From contig CANMOU010000006.1 in assembly GCA_947499555.1 (NCBI GenBank), forward strand, positions 1-64,000: a stretch of DNA of 64,000 nt, written 5' to 3'. Source of the DNA: an uncultured Roseovarius sp. Lineage in GTDB: Bacteria; Pseudomonadota; Alphaproteobacteria; Rhodobacterales; Rhodobacteraceae. Positions 45,548-54,192 of the stretch are shown here, piece by piece. The notes below the pieces were generated by a model. The model searched no databases. It saw only the letters and a list, made by a program, of their open reading frames with translations, and was not told where the DNA came from. The stretch's first letter is position 1. Every line of letters starts with the position of its first letter. A program made the position numbers and the translations under genes.

Positions 45548-46206
45548 GGAACAGGCTTTCCAGCCCAGTCATAGAACTGTCCTGTGTCGTTAACCGTCAG
45601 GTGATCGATGACGGTTAGGAGGTTCTCCGCCGCCACCGCCGGAGGCACGGCGGCATGGCGCCCGACATATTTTTGGGTGAATTTCGTCTCCACCGTGCCC
45701 GGATGAAGCGCCACGCAAATCGCCTCTTTCCGGCTGCGTGCCAGTTCGATCGCGCTGGAATGCAGCATTTGGTTGAGAGCAGCCTTTGCTGTCCGGTAAG
45801 CGTACCAGCCTCCCAGCCCGTTATCCGCTATTGAGCCCACTCGTGCCGAGAGTGCGGCAAAAACCGCTCGGCCCTTGCGTGGCAATAGTCTGTGTGTGTG
45901 CTTGAAAATCAGTGATGGCCCCACGCAATTGAGTGCAAACTGGTCAAGCATCGCCTGCGCAGTGACATCGCGAATGGTTTTTTCAGGCTCCGCCCCGTTG
46001 ATCTCAAGCGCCCCGGTGGCAACGAAGATAAGGTCATAGGGACCTTCCAGCCCGGCCACGGTCGCCTCGATCGAGGTCTCATCCGTGACATCCAGCCCGT
46101 CTTGTGTACGCGACAACGCGGTTACCAACACGCCCCGCGCTTCGAGCGCGGCGCATAGTGCCGACCCGATCCCGCCTGAGGCACCGATTACAAGAGCTTT
46201 CCTCAT
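45541..46206 (-). CDS. Short-chain dehydrogenase/reductase
   Basis: 221 residues from the ATG at 46206. The cofactor motif GASGGIG lies at the N terminus, VATGALE in the middle and the YRTAK catalytic Tyr-Lys near residue 145, with the upstream Ser in FAALSARVGSI. It resembles the CsgA/C-factor-like SDR group often found beside FeS photolyases. It may use NADP(H), but the substrate is unknown. It heads the leftward group with the photolyase, overlapping it by 7 nt, and is divergent from the GFA-family gene. Confidence 0.88.
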   Translation of the reverse strand: MRKALVIGASGGIGSALCAALEARGVLVTALSRTQDGLDVTDETSIEATVAGLEGPYDLIFVATGALEINGAEPEKTIRDVTAQAMLDQFALNCVGPSLIFKHTHRLLPRKGRAVFAALSARVGSIADNGLGGWYAYRTAKAALNQMLHSSAIELARSRKEAICVALHPGTVETKFTQKYVGRHAAVPPAVAAENLLTVIDHLTVNDTGQFYDWAGKPVPW

Positions 46207-46315
46207 GCCGGAGGAGCTAGGCGCACCATTGCCGGGGTCAAGTTGGCAAAGCGCTCGAAATGCGACGGCGAGCGCTGTATCTTGACCCTGCACACTAAGC
46301 TGAAAGGGAAAACCC

Positions 46316-46726
46316 ATGCACATATCCGGCAGCTGTCATTGCGGCGCGGTCACGTATGAGGCCGAACTGGACCCGGAAAAGGTCGGGATTTGCCACTGCA
46401 CCGATTGCCAGGTCACCTCCGCCTCGGATTATCGAACCATCGCCATGGTAAGCGCAGATACTTTTCGCCTGACCGGTGCGGTGCCCAAAACCTATATCAA
46501 GAAAGCCGATAGCGGGAATAAACGCATTTTGGCTTTCTGTGAGACATGCGGAAGCAGCATCTATTCGGCCGCAACCGATGATCCACCCGAGCTTTACAAC
46601 TTGCGGGCCGGCACAATCCACCAGCGCCGCGATTTGCCGCCACGCTATGAGATTTGGTGCAACTCGGCCCTGCCCTGGGTAGGGCCTGTCACCGGCACAA
46701 AACGGTACGGCCTCCAATTCGTCTGA
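46316..46726 (+). CDS. GFA family zinc protein (glutathione-dependent formaldehyde-activating-like)
   Basis: 136 residues with the Mss4-like zinc sites: CHCGAV (residues 7-10), CHCTDC (26-31) and CETCGSS (about 75-78). Family members include S-(hydroxymethyl)glutathione synthase, but most short bacterial members, including this one, have no proven activity. The gene lies between the divergent SDR and the leucine leader region, with AAAGGGAA about 6 nt before the ATG. Confidence 0.88.
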   Translation: MHISGSCHCGAVTYEAELDPEKVGICHCTDCQVTSASDYRTIAMVSADTFRLTGAVPKTYIKKADSGNKRILAFCETCGSSIYSAATDDPPELYNLRAGTIHQRRDLPPRYEIWCNSALPWVGPVTGTKRYGLQFV

Positions 46727-46766
46727 GAGCGTGAATTCTGGGGTTTTCAAGCACCCGAAGGGCGCC

Positions 46767-46772
46767 TATAAT
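46767..46772 (+). promoter_or_regulatory. Consensus -10 box of the leuA leader transcript
   Basis: A perfect TATAAT lies 8 nt upstream of the leader peptide ATG at 46781, with TTTTCA (46745-46750) 16 nt before it as a weak -35 candidate. Transcription would begin near 46778-46781, so the leader peptide could be translated from a leaderless or nearly leaderless message. Confidence 0.6.
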
Positions 46773-46780
46773 CTGCCGCC

Positions 46781-46867
46781 ATGACGATGCAGGATCATAT
46801 CATTCACAGCCACCGCCCGGACGTCGTTCGTATGGCTGCCCTCCTGCTGCTCCTAAGCCGCCTCTGA
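46781..46867 (+). CDS. leuL: Leucine attenuator leader peptide
   Basis: A 28-residue ORF, ATG at 46781 and TGA at 46865-46867, is just upstream of leuA. It ends AALLLLLSRL, with five consecutive leucine codons CTC CTG CTG CTC CTA (46841-46855) and a sixth Leu codon before the stop. This is the signature of a ribosome-mediated attenuation leader: scarce charged tRNA-Leu stalls the ribosome here. There is no Shine-Dalgarno site, in line with a start site right at the ATG. The hairpin arms at 46861 and 46890 begin at the end of the ORF. Confidence 0.82.
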   Translation: MTMQDHIIHSHRPDVVRMAALLLLLSRL

Positions 46868-46899
46868 GCGTGCCCTGACCCGGCGCGACCGCTCAGAGG
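46861..46899 (+). promoter_or_regulatory. Attenuator RNA structures downstream of the leucine leader
   Basis: A perfect 10-bp stem joins CCTCTGAGCG (46861-46870) and CGCTCAGAGG (46890-46899). Its loop contains GGCGCGA (46882-46888), which can pair instead with TCGCGCC (46908-46914). The two pairings are mutually exclusive apart from a pseudoknot, as expected for a switch. A ribosome stalled on the Leu codons would cover the first arm. No T run follows either stem, so the mechanism may not be classical termination. Confidence 0.65.
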
Positions 46900-46944
46900 A
46901 TGCCTGATCGCGCCAATGGCTTAGGACAAACAAAGAGATACATC

Positions 46945-48510
46945 ATGACCAACACAGATAAAGACAGAGTTGTCATTTTTGACACCACGCTGCGCGACGG
47001 CGAGCAGAGCCCTGGCGCGACCATGACCCATGGCGAAAAGCTGGAAATTGCCGGACTTCTGGATGAAATGGGTGTCGATATCATCGAAGCCGGGTTTCCC
47101 ATCGCCTCTGAGGGCGATTTCAACGCGGTCAGCGAGATTTCCAAAAACACCAAGAATTCGGTAATCTGCGGGCTGGCACGCGCCAATTTCAAGGATATTG
47201 ACCGCTGCTGGGACGCGGTGCAGCATGCCCAACGCCCACGTATCCACACCTTCATCGGCACGTCGCCCTTGCACCGAGCAATCCCGAACCTCACGCAGGA
47301 TGAAATGGCGGACCGCATTCACGACACCGTCACCCATGCACGCAATCTCTGCGACAATGTGCAATGGTCGCCGATGGATGCAACGCGGACCGAGTGGGAT
47401 TACCTCGCTCGCGTCGTCGAAATCGCGATCAAGGCGGGGGCCACCACGATCAACATCCCTGACACAGTCGGTTACACAGCGCCGGTCGAATCTGCTGACC
47501 TGATCCGTCGCTTGATCAATGAGGTGCCAGGCGCAGACGAGGTTGTCTTTGCCACCCATTGCCACAATGACCTTGGCATGGCGACAGCCAACGCTCTGGC
47601 CGCTGTGGCGGGCGGCGCGCGGCAGATCGAATGCACGATCAACGGTCTTGGAGAACGGGCGGGCAACACGGCACTGGAAGAGGTGGTGATGGCCATGAAG
47701 GTGCGCGGCGACATCATGCCCTACTACACCCAGATCGACGCCACGAAGCTTATGCATATCAGCCGCCGGGTGGCCACGGTCAGTGGCTTCAACGTGCAGT
47801 TCAACAAGGCCATCGTCGGCAAAAACGCGTTTGCGCATGAGAGTGGCATTCATCAGGACGGCATGCTGAAAAACGCCGAAACGTTCGAAATCATGCGCCC
47901 CGAGGATGTTGGCCTCACCGAGACCAATATCGTGATGGGGAAACATTCCGGCCGCGCCGCACTGCGTTCGAAACTGAGCGATCTGGGGATTGAACTCGCC
48001 GACAATCAACTCAATGACGTGTTTGTCCGATTCAAGGAACTGGCCGACCGCAAGAAAGAGGTTTTTGACGACGATCTGATTGCCTTGGTGACAGCTGGCG
48101 AAGATGTGGAAAACGACCGGCTTGTGTTGAAATCCCTGCGGGTGGTTTGCGGTACAGGCGGACAGGCCGAGGCTGAGATGGTGATGACCATCGACGGGGT
48201 TGAAAAATCGGCCACGCAGTCGGGGGACGGCCCGGTTGATGCCACCTTCCGCGCCGTGCGTGAGCTGCACCCCAACGAGGCACATCTGTCGCTTTATCAA
48301 GTGCATGCAGTGACTGAAGGGACTGACGCGCAGGCGACGGTATCGGTTCGGCTTGAAGAGGCGGGTAACATCGCCACTGGTCAGTCTGCTGACACCGACA
48401 CGGTGGTGGCCTCTGCCAAGGCCTATATCAACGCCCTCAATCGCTTGCTTGTTCGTCGTGACAAGGTTGGCCAGGATCAGCGAGAGATCAGTTACAAGGA
48501 CGTCTCCTGA
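46945..48510 (+). CDS. leuA: 2-isopropylmalate synthase
   Basis: 521 residues from the ATG at 46945, preceded by AAGAGA; an in-frame ATG at 46900 abuts the attenuator stem and adds a non-conserved leader. The TIM-barrel signatures [13 protein letters not shown] and [13 protein letters not shown] are present, and the C-terminal third is the leucine-binding regulatory domain ([15 protein letters not shown]). It condenses 2-ketoisovalerate with acetyl-CoA, the first step of leucine synthesis. Control is expected twice: allosteric feedback by leucine and attenuation through the upstream leader. Confidence 0.96.
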   Translation: MTNTDKDRVVIFDTTLRDGEQSPGATMTHGEKLEIAGLLDEMGVDIIEAGFPIASEGDFNAVSEISKNTKNSVICGLARANFKDIDRCWDAVQHAQRPRIHTFIGTSPLHRAIPNLTQDEMADRIHDTVTHARNLCDNVQWSPMDATRTEWDYLARVVEIAIKAGATTINIPDTVGYTAPVESADLIRRLINEVPGADEVVFATHCHNDLGMATANALAAVAGGARQIECTINGLGERAGNTALEEVVMAMKVRGDIMPYYTQIDATKLMHISRRVATVSGFNVQFNKAIVGKNAFAHESGIHQDGMLKNAETFEIMRPEDVGLTETNIVMGKHSGRAALRSKLSDLGIELADNQLNDVFVRFKELADRKKEVFDDDLIALVTAGEDVENDRLVLKSLRVVCGTGGQAEAEMVMTIDGVEKSATQSGDGPVDATFRAVRELHPNEAHLSLYQVHAVTEGTDAQATVSVRLEEAGNIATGQSADTDTVVASAKAYINALNRLLVRRDKVGQDQREISYKDVS

Positions 48511-48530
48511 TCCCACCACCTCCAAAAATA

Positions 48531-48571
48531 GGCGGGCCTTTCGTAAGTTGCGAAAGGCCCGCCAATTTTTT
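48531..48571 (+). terminator. Rho-independent terminator after leuA
   Basis: GGCGGGCCTTTCG (48531-48543) pairs perfectly with CGAAAGGCCCGCC (48551-48563), with a 7-nt loop, followed by AATTTTTT. It closes the leuA transcript, which is therefore monocistronic apart from its leader. Confidence 0.95.
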
Positions 48572-48587
48572 GTTCGCACTGTATGAT

Positions 48588-49076
48588 CTAGACATACAAC
48601 AAGCACCCAATGAACATGCAGGCGGCGGCGAGCGCCGACGCAACAGTGCGCACATGGTTCCAAACCGTCCAGGTGGTCGCGTAGCTGCGCCAATAATCCT
48701 GCGCAACAACACCATCGGGCGACATCGGATCAAGCCGCTTGTTCATCGGCACATTGCCTAAGACAGTGACCAGAAACGTGCCTGCGACATAAAATGCGCC
48801 ACCGGCGATCCACCACGGTTTCTCGGGTCCGTCTACAAAGGCGAAGGCATAGAGCGACAGCACTGTCGCGACCGGTGCCATGCCGACGAGCAATGCAAGA
48901 AAGACCGACGAATAGACCTTGCGGTTGATCTGTTGCATGGCCTCAATGCCGCTTGGCGGAGAGGCGGCACGCAATGAGCGCATGATGAAATCGGAGAAGG
49001 CGAGAAAGACGCCCGAAATGAGTGCCAAAAGCAATGTGGCCAGCGCATAGACCGTGATCGTGATGAAAGGTGTCAT
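48588..49076 (-). CDS. DUF1772 / anthrone oxygenase-like membrane protein
   Basis: 162 residues with four hydrophobic helices (starting near residues 5, 55, 85 and 140). The pattern LALISGVFLAFSDFIMRSL, INRKVYSSVF, VLGNVPMNKRLDPMSPD and YWRSYATTWTVWNHVRT is typical of DUF1772 proteins. The family includes fungal anthrone oxygenases, but the bacterial members have no known role. It is 22 nt downstream of the flavodoxin-fold quinone reductase and would share its TetR-controlled promoter. Confidence 0.85.
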   Translation of the reverse strand: MTPFITITVYALATLLLALISGVFLAFSDFIMRSLRAASPPSGIEAMQQINRKVYSSVFLALLVGMAPVATVLSLYAFAFVDGPEKPWWIAGGAFYVAGTFLVTVLGNVPMNKRLDPMSPDGVVAQDYWRSYATTWTVWNHVRTVASALAAACMFIGCLLYV

Positions 49077-49098
49077 GGTGTTTCTCCTTTTTGCCGGT

Positions 49099-49680
49099 CT
49101 AAGCCGCGCTGCGGCCCAGGGTTTCGGCCCGGTTTAGCCAGCCCTTGATTTTCTCTGGATCTGCCAGCTTGACCGACCCGAATTGCAGGATTTTCCGAGG
49201 TTTGATGCCACAGAATTTCAGAACCTGATTGCGCAGAACCCGGCGGCCCGGGCTGCGGTAGAGCAAGGTATCCAGCAATGGGGGTGTATCGGAGGTGATG
49301 AACGCGTCTGCCGTGCGGCCTGTCAGAAGCTTGTCCCACTTCATCCCCCGGCGATGATACTTGTAGGCGAACCCAGAGGTCAGCGCGCGATCAAGAACGG
49401 CCTTGGCTGTCGTTGGCATCGCCCCCCACCAATAGGGGTGCACGATCAGAACGTGATCGGCCCAGGCCACGTTATCCTGCCAGGCCAAAAGATCTGGCTC
49501 CAGTGCCGGGGCGTCCGGGCCGTATCCTTCGAAATGGGGATCGAACTGCATATCCGACAGATCCATGCGGCGCATCTCGGCGCCTCTTTGCGCCGCACCA
49601 GATTGATAGGCATCAGCCAGCGCCGCACAGAGCGAACCCGGTTTCGGATTGGCCACCCAGATAAAAATTCTTCGTGTCAT
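49099..49680 (-). CDS. Flavodoxin-fold NAD(P)H:quinone oxidoreductase
   Basis: 193 residues from the ATG at 49680. The NQO1/KefF-like flavodoxin_2 fold shows FIWVANPKPGSL at the start, WADHVLIVHPYWWGAMPTTAKAVLDRAL for the FMN site and LKFCGIKPRKILQFGSVK near the end. Such enzymes reduce quinones or azo compounds by two electrons, protecting against electrophiles. The promoter overlaps two copies of a 15-bp operator, and a TetR gene is transcribed divergently from the same region, so substrate-induced derepression is likely. Confidence 0.88.
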   Translation of the reverse strand: MTRRIFIWVANPKPGSLCAALADAYQSGAAQRGAEMRRMDLSDMQFDPHFEGYGPDAPALEPDLLAWQDNVAWADHVLIVHPYWWGAMPTTAKAVLDRALTSGFAYKYHRRGMKWDKLLTGRTADAFITSDTPPLLDTLLYRSPGRRVLRNQVLKFCGIKPRKILQFGSVKLADPEKIKGWLNRAETLGRSAA

Positions 49681-49709
49681 TTTCAGGTCTCCTTCAGTTT
49701 CATGTTGAC

Positions 49710-49764
49710 TTGACACAGTGTAAATTGACACGGTGTAAATAGAAGGAGATTTACACCGTGTCAA
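49710..49764. promoter_or_regulatory. Three copies of a TetR operator between divergent genes
   Basis: TTGACACNGTGTAAA occurs at 49710-49724 and 49725-49739 in direct tandem, and in inverted orientation at 49750-49764. Each unit contains the dyad ACAC-N-GTGT. The third copy covers the TetR GTG start codon (49758-49760) and the first two contain TTGACA strings that can serve as -35 boxes. This gives a direct steric explanation for autorepression and repression of the quinone reductase. Confidence 0.85.
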
Positions 49765-50342
49765 GTGAAGAAAATTCGACTCGTATCCGGATCTTGAAAG
49801 CGGCCTGGAATTTGCTGGATTCAAACCCTGGTGTTGCCGCACGCATGTCAGACATTGCCAAGAAAGCCGGAGTCAGCCGTCAGGCGCTTTATCTGCATTT
49901 TCCCAACCGGACAGAGCTTTTCATCGCGACGACCAAATATCAGGACAGCCAATTCGGCGTGGACGAGATGCTTGCGCAAAGCCGCGCTGCCAAAACCGGT
50001 CAGGAACGCTTGGCAGCATTTGTCTTGGCTTGGGGGAACTACATCCCGAAGATTTACGCAGTGGCAAAAACGCTGATGGTGATGAAGGAAACCGACGAAG
50101 ATGCCGACAAAGCCTGGTCGGAACGCATGGGAGATATGCGAGAAGGATGCGCCGCGGCGATCGATGCCCTTGATCGCGATGGCGACCTGGCAACAGCCCT
50201 GTCTGTTGCACAAGCGACCGATCTGTTGTGGACCTTGCTGTCCATTGCCACCTGGGAGCATCTCACACAAGACTGCGGCTGGTCCCAGGCAACATATATC
50301 GAGCACATGCAGGCCGTGACGCGTGGAACATTGATCAGATGA
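49758..50342 (+). CDS. TetR family transcriptional repressor
   Basis: 194 residues from a GTG at 49758 with AAGGAG about 9 nt upstream. Residues 8-55 are the TetR HTH (TRIRILKAAWNLLD, ARMSDIAKKAGVSRQALYLHFPNRTELF). The C-terminal helical ligand domain is typical in length. It likely represses itself and the divergent quinone reductase-DUF1772 pair through the three operators at 49710-49764, with a quinone or aromatic electrophile as inducer. The ligand is inferred only from the target gene. Confidence 0.9.
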   Translation: MSSEENSTRIRILKAAWNLLDSNPGVAARMSDIAKKAGVSRQALYLHFPNRTELFIATTKYQDSQFGVDEMLAQSRAAKTGQERLAAFVLAWGNYIPKIYAVAKTLMVMKETDEDADKAWSERMGDMREGCAAAIDALDRDGDLATALSVAQATDLLWTLLSIATWEHLTQDCGWSQATYIEHMQAVTRGTLIR

Positions 50343-50473
50343 CAAAATGAGCCAGCTACTGGGGTAAGATAAAACGCAGCGTCAAACTTGCGCCATAGGT
50401 TAAACCTGAGCATGTTAGCGCGATGGAAGGCGTGCCGCGTCAGGAGCCGCAGCACCGATTGGGAGGACACAAT

Positions 50474-52357
50474 ATGACATTTGCCACGCGCCAGGATGTT
50501 TTGGACATTCAGAATGAAATGCCATGGGAAGAGCGCGACGTTCCCAAAACTGTCTACCAGATGCTGTCCGAGACAACTGCGTCCTTCTCCTCGCGCCCCG
50601 CGATCAGCTACCAGATCATGTCTGGTCCGACCGACAAGGCCGAAACGCTGAGCTGGCAACAGGTTCACGATCAGGTCACTCAAGCCGCCAACCTCTTTCG
50701 CAGCCTGAAAATCGGTGAAAAGGACGTCGTGGCGCTGGTCATGCCCAATACGCTTGAGACCGCGATTGCCACGATCGGAGCAATGGTTGCTGGCATCGCC
50801 AATCCAATCAACCCTTTGCTAGAGCCCGAACAAATTGGCGCCATCCTGCGCGAGACGAATGCAAAAGTGGTTGTGACCCTCCGCGCGTTCCCAAAAACAG
50901 ACATCGCCCAGAAAACGGCCGAAGCCGTGCGCCACGCGCCGAATGTGCATACCGTTCTCGAAGTGGACATGAACCGCTACCTGACACCCCCGAAAAGCTG
51001 GATCGTGCCACTTATCCGCCCCAAGAATCCGGCCAACCATCACGCGGATCTCAAGAACTTCAACGCCGAGATGGCCAAGCACCCCAAGACGCTCAGCTTT
51101 GAAGACAGCGCCGGAGATCGTGTTGCGGCCTACTTTCACACAGGCGGCACAACGGGCATGCCAAAAGTTGCCCAACACCGGTATTCGGGCATGGTCTATA
51201 ATGGCTGGCTGGGGCATCGGCTGCTCTTTACTGAGCAAGATAGTGTGATGTGCCCCCTGCCGCTCTTCCACGTGTTTGCTTGCCACGTGATCCTGATGGC
51301 GATGATCAAATCCGGCGCACATGTGGTTTTCCCCACCCCAGCGGGTTACCGTGGCGATGGCGTGTTCGACAATTTCTGGAAGCTTTGCGAACGCTGGAAA
51401 ACCACCTTTGTCATCACCGTGCCAACCGCTGTGGCCGCGCTCATGCAGCGCAAGGTGGACGCCGATGTCTCGACAGTCAAAAACGCGTTCTCTGGCTCTG
51501 CGCCAATGCCGATGGAGCTGTTCAAACGGTTTGAATCGGCCACCGGTATGGCCGTGATCGAAGGCTACGGGCTGACCGAGGCCACGTGCCTCGTGTCCTG
51601 CAACCCGCCCACCGGCGAAAAGAAAGTCGGCTCCGTCGGTGTGCCTTTCCCGCATACGGATGTGAAGATCATTACCGCGACAGATAATGGCCCGATGGAA
51701 TGCGAGCCGGACCAGGTGGGCGAGATCTGCATCTCGAACCCCGGTGTTTTCTCTGGCAACACCTACACCGAGGCGGCCAAGAACGCCGATCTTTATCACT
51801 ACAATGAATACCTGCGCACCGGTGACTTGGGCCGGATTGACCCGGACGGTTATCTCTGGATCACAGGCCGCGCCAAGGACCTCATCATTCGCGGCGGACA
51901 CAACATTGACCCCGCCGAGATCGAAGAGGCGCTCATGGCTCATAGTGCGGTGGCCATGGCAGGGGCCATCGGTCAGCCAGATGCCCATGCCGGTGAAATC
52001 CCTTGCGCCTATGTGGAGCTTGTCGAAGGCGGCGATGTAGATGGCGAAACTCTGCTGGAGCACTGCAAAAAGCATGTGCATGAACGCGCCGCTATTCCCA
52101 AGCATATCGAAGTGCTGCCCGAATTGCCCAAGACCGCCGTCGGCAAAGTCTTCAAACCTGATCTGCGCAAGCGTGCGATCACGCGGATTTACAACGCCGA
52201 GCTTGAAAAAGCAGGGATAGCCGCATCTGTCACCGAGGTCATCGACGACAAGAAGCGTGGCCTGATCGCGAAAGTCGCCAAATCCGGTGACGTGGATGAG
52301 GCGACCCTGTCACAGACACTCGGTCAGTTCACCCGGCCCTGGGAGTGGGCAGACTAG
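50474..52357 (+). CDS. Acyl-CoA synthetase (AMP-forming)
   Basis: 627 residues from the ATG at 50474, with GGGAGG 7 nt upstream. The adenylation signatures are AYFHTGGTTGMPKVAQ (P-loop), GYGLTEAT, YLRTGDLGRIDPDG and the C-terminal lysine motif LPKTAVGKVFK. It activates a carboxylic acid to its CoA thioester. The length and sequence resemble fatty or dicarboxylic acyl-CoA synthetases, but substrate size cannot be read from sequence here. The gene stands alone, 130 nt after the TetR gene, and its 3' end overlaps the convergent nitroreductase by 4 nt. Confidence 0.88.
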   Translation: MTFATRQDVLDIQNEMPWEERDVPKTVYQMLSETTASFSSRPAISYQIMSGPTDKAETLSWQQVHDQVTQAANLFRSLKIGEKDVVALVMPNTLETAIATIGAMVAGIANPINPLLEPEQIGAILRETNAKVVVTLRAFPKTDIAQKTAEAVRHAPNVHTVLEVDMNRYLTPPKSWIVPLIRPKNPANHHADLKNFNAEMAKHPKTLSFEDSAGDRVAAYFHTGGTTGMPKVAQHRYSGMVYNGWLGHRLLFTEQDSVMCPLPLFHVFACHVILMAMIKSGAHVVFPTPAGYRGDGVFDNFWKLCERWKTTFVITVPTAVAALMQRKVDADVSTVKNAFSGSAPMPMELFKRFESATGMAVIEGYGLTEATCLVSCNPPTGEKKVGSVGVPFPHTDVKIITATDNGPMECEPDQVGEICISNPGVFSGNTYTEAAKNADLYHYNEYLRTGDLGRIDPDGYLWITGRAKDLIIRGGHNIDPAEIEEALMAHSAVAMAGAIGQPDAHAGEIPCAYVELVEGGDVDGETLLEHCKKHVHERAAIPKHIEVLPELPKTAVGKVFKPDLRKRAITRIYNAELEKAGIAASVTEVIDDKKRGLIAKVAKSGDVDEATLSQTLGQFTRPWEWAD

Positions 52358-53034
52358 TCATCGCTCAAAAAACGCGCGAAGGCTTCGACGGGTTCCCGTT
52401 CGGTCCGGTAGTTGTTCACTGGGTGTTCGGTATCGGCGTAGCCAAATGATATCGCGCACAGGATCAAACGGTCCTCGCCAATCCCGAACTGCCGCCGGAT
52501 GACGGCCGGGTATCCGGCAACAGCCGCTTGCGCGATAGTGCCGAGGCCCTGCGCAGTTGCAGCCGACATAAAGGCGGTCAGAAACCCGCCCGCATCAAGC
52601 GCGCCATAGGCCCCAAGAATTTTGGGCGTATGCAAGATCGCCACATGCGGCGCATCGAAAAGTTCAAAATTACGCATGGATTGTCGCCCACGGGCCGCGC
52701 GGTCCTCTCGCGCGATCCCAACTGCATTGTAAAGCGCATAACCACAGGTGCGGCGCCGCTCCCCCAACTCATCGGGATAAGCCTCGGGCCAGTCAAGGTC
52801 CGGGCCGGGCTTGCCGCTTCGCACCTCTTCCAGGAGCGCTTTGCGAAACCGGTCCGTCTCGGCACCAGATGTCACGATCACCTGCCACGGCTGCACGTTG
52901 TTCCAGCTGGCGGTGTGTCGTGCCGTATCCAGTATGCTCTCGATCACGCCTTTCGGCACCGAATCGGGCTTGAACGCCCTGCAGGAATAACGCGCCTGCA
53001 TTACGCGGTGAAATGTGTCGGCATCTGACGTCAT
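52354..53034 (-). CDS. Nitroreductase family flavoprotein
   Basis: 226 residues from the ATG at 53034. The FMN-binding blocks are RYSCRAFKPDSVPK, TASWNNVQPWQVIV, AAVAGYPAVIRRQFGIGEDRLILCAISFGYAD and the C-terminal NNYRTERE. The family reduces nitroaromatics, quinones or flavin using NAD(P)H. It is the last gene of the TerC-to-zinc-ribbon series, 7 nt after the preceding stop, so it may be co-expressed with the stress module rather than being an independent gene. Confidence 0.88.
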   Translation of the reverse strand: MTSDADTFHRVMQARYSCRAFKPDSVPKGVIESILDTARHTASWNNVQPWQVIVTSGAETDRFRKALLEEVRSGKPGPDLDWPEAYPDELGERRRTCGYALYNAVGIAREDRAARGRQSMRNFELFDAPHVAILHTPKILGAYGALDAGGFLTAFMSAATAQGLGTIAQAAVAGYPAVIRRQFGIGEDRLILCAISFGYADTEHPVNNYRTEREPVEAFARFLSDD

Positions 53035-53041
53035 GTCACCC

Positions 53042-54145
53042 TCATTGGTTGATGGCCACCAAATAGCCAATTGCCGCCGCCGCAATTGCACCCAATACAA
53101 CCGCAATGGCAATCTTGATGGCGGAGTAAGGGCGCTCCCCCTGCACCTTGCCGTTGCGTCCGTTGACCACAAAGCGATAGGTCCTGCCGCGATATTTGTA
53201 GGCCGCCAGCCAGACCGGCAACAGCACATGTTTGAAGGTCACATCCTTGATGTCGGTGCTGATCGAGTGAATGCGTTGCCTGTCGCCGCCGATGTCAAAG
53301 CGGACATCGCGGGCAATGACATTGTCCATGATCTGACGCGCCTCGGAAAACCCGTCCCGCAACTCCACCTGATAGCCTTCGGCCCTGAACCCGGCGAGGT
53401 ACTCAGGCGAATAAGGACGCAAATCGCTTAGATCCCAAGGTTCGAGCCCATCTGTATATCGCTTCGGCAGGGTGCGCGACGCCAACACAAGAACATCGTC
53501 AAAGAACCGCGCCACGCGACCCGAAACAGGCCGCCAACGCACCTTCGCTACGCGGACATTCTGCCGTTTTCCATTGCGCGTGACGGTCTTGTTTTCGTAG
53601 TAAACCGTGCCCCGTTCGCCGCGATAGCTTGACTTGGTGTCGGCGTCATAGGTCCAATAGGGCACGTAGACGCCCTGCATCTTGCGACCCTTGCGGGCAT
53701 AGTCCTGCAGCCCGTTCGGCGCAAACCATAGACTGCCCAGCCAGTCCGACATCGCCCCCCGCGCGCTTGGCTCATCCACACGAAACGGCAAAAGGCCGCG
53801 CGGCTTGATGTGACGGTGAATGCCGGTATCGGTCACAACTGGCGTGGCACAAAACGGACACTCGGCGGCGTGCAATGTCTCATCAAACTCGACCTGTGCC
53901 GCACAGTTCAGACATTGTACGACGCGGGTTTCCTCAATCTCGGCCTCAGCCAATTGCCCGTCTAGCGCGGTCTGAAAATCGAGCTCGCGGATTGAGGTCG
54001 CCCACGGGCTGGATTGCGCGACATCCTGGGTATTGCCACAATGATCGCAGATCAGTTGTTCATCACGAGGCGCATACCGAAAATCCGCGCCGCAATTGTC
54101 GCAGGGGAAACGGTGTTCTTCGACAGGAGATCGGTCTTCCGGCAT
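53042..54145 (-). CDS. Double zinc-ribbon membrane protein (YdjG-like)
   Basis: 367 residues. Two N-terminal zinc ribbons are visible: C15-x2-C18 with C33-x2-C36, and C78-x2-C81 with C96-x2-C99. The centre has VPYWTYDADTKSSYRGERG and LLPVWLAAYKYRGRTYRFVVNGRNGKVQGERPYS, typical of the TFIIB-type zinc-ribbon family that includes YdjG-like and PrimN-like hypothetical proteins. One C-terminal transmembrane helix (KIAIAVVLGAIAAAAIGYLVAI) anchors it with the ribbons probably in the cytosol. In Bacillus, YdjG and YdjH anchor PspA at stressed membranes. It lies 47 nt downstream of the SPFH-GYF gene and 7 nt before the nitroreductase. Confidence 0.82.
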   Translation of the reverse strand: MPEDRSPVEEHRFPCDNCGADFRYAPRDEQLICDHCGNTQDVAQSSPWATSIRELDFQTALDGQLAEAEIEETRVVQCLNCAAQVEFDETLHAAECPFCATPVVTDTGIHRHIKPRGLLPFRVDEPSARGAMSDWLGSLWFAPNGLQDYARKGRKMQGVYVPYWTYDADTKSSYRGERGTVYYENKTVTRNGKRQNVRVAKVRWRPVSGRVARFFDDVLVLASRTLPKRYTDGLEPWDLSDLRPYSPEYLAGFRAEGYQVELRDGFSEARQIMDNVIARDVRFDIGGDRQRIHSISTDIKDVTFKHVLLPVWLAAYKYRGRTYRFVVNGRNGKVQGERPYSAIKIAIAVVLGAIAAAAIGYLVAINQ

Positions 54146-54192
54146 CTGATTGGGTCAACCTGAGCAAAAGGCTTTTTCTGGTTGAAAGTGCT

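Noticed and set aside
46900-46944. N-terminal extension of LeuA from an in-frame ATG at 46900
   Set aside because: The ATG directly touches the attenuator stem and lacks correctly spaced ribosome binding, and the extra 15 residues do not resemble the LeuA start.
46921-48693. 590-codon open frame antisense to leuA
   Set aside because: leuA on the plus strand is unambiguous. The antisense frame crosses the terminator and shows no recognisable family.
50819-52105. 428-codon open frame antisense to the acyl-CoA synthetase gene
   Set aside because: The synthetase motifs on the plus strand account for the DNA; the antisense product has no start signal or family.
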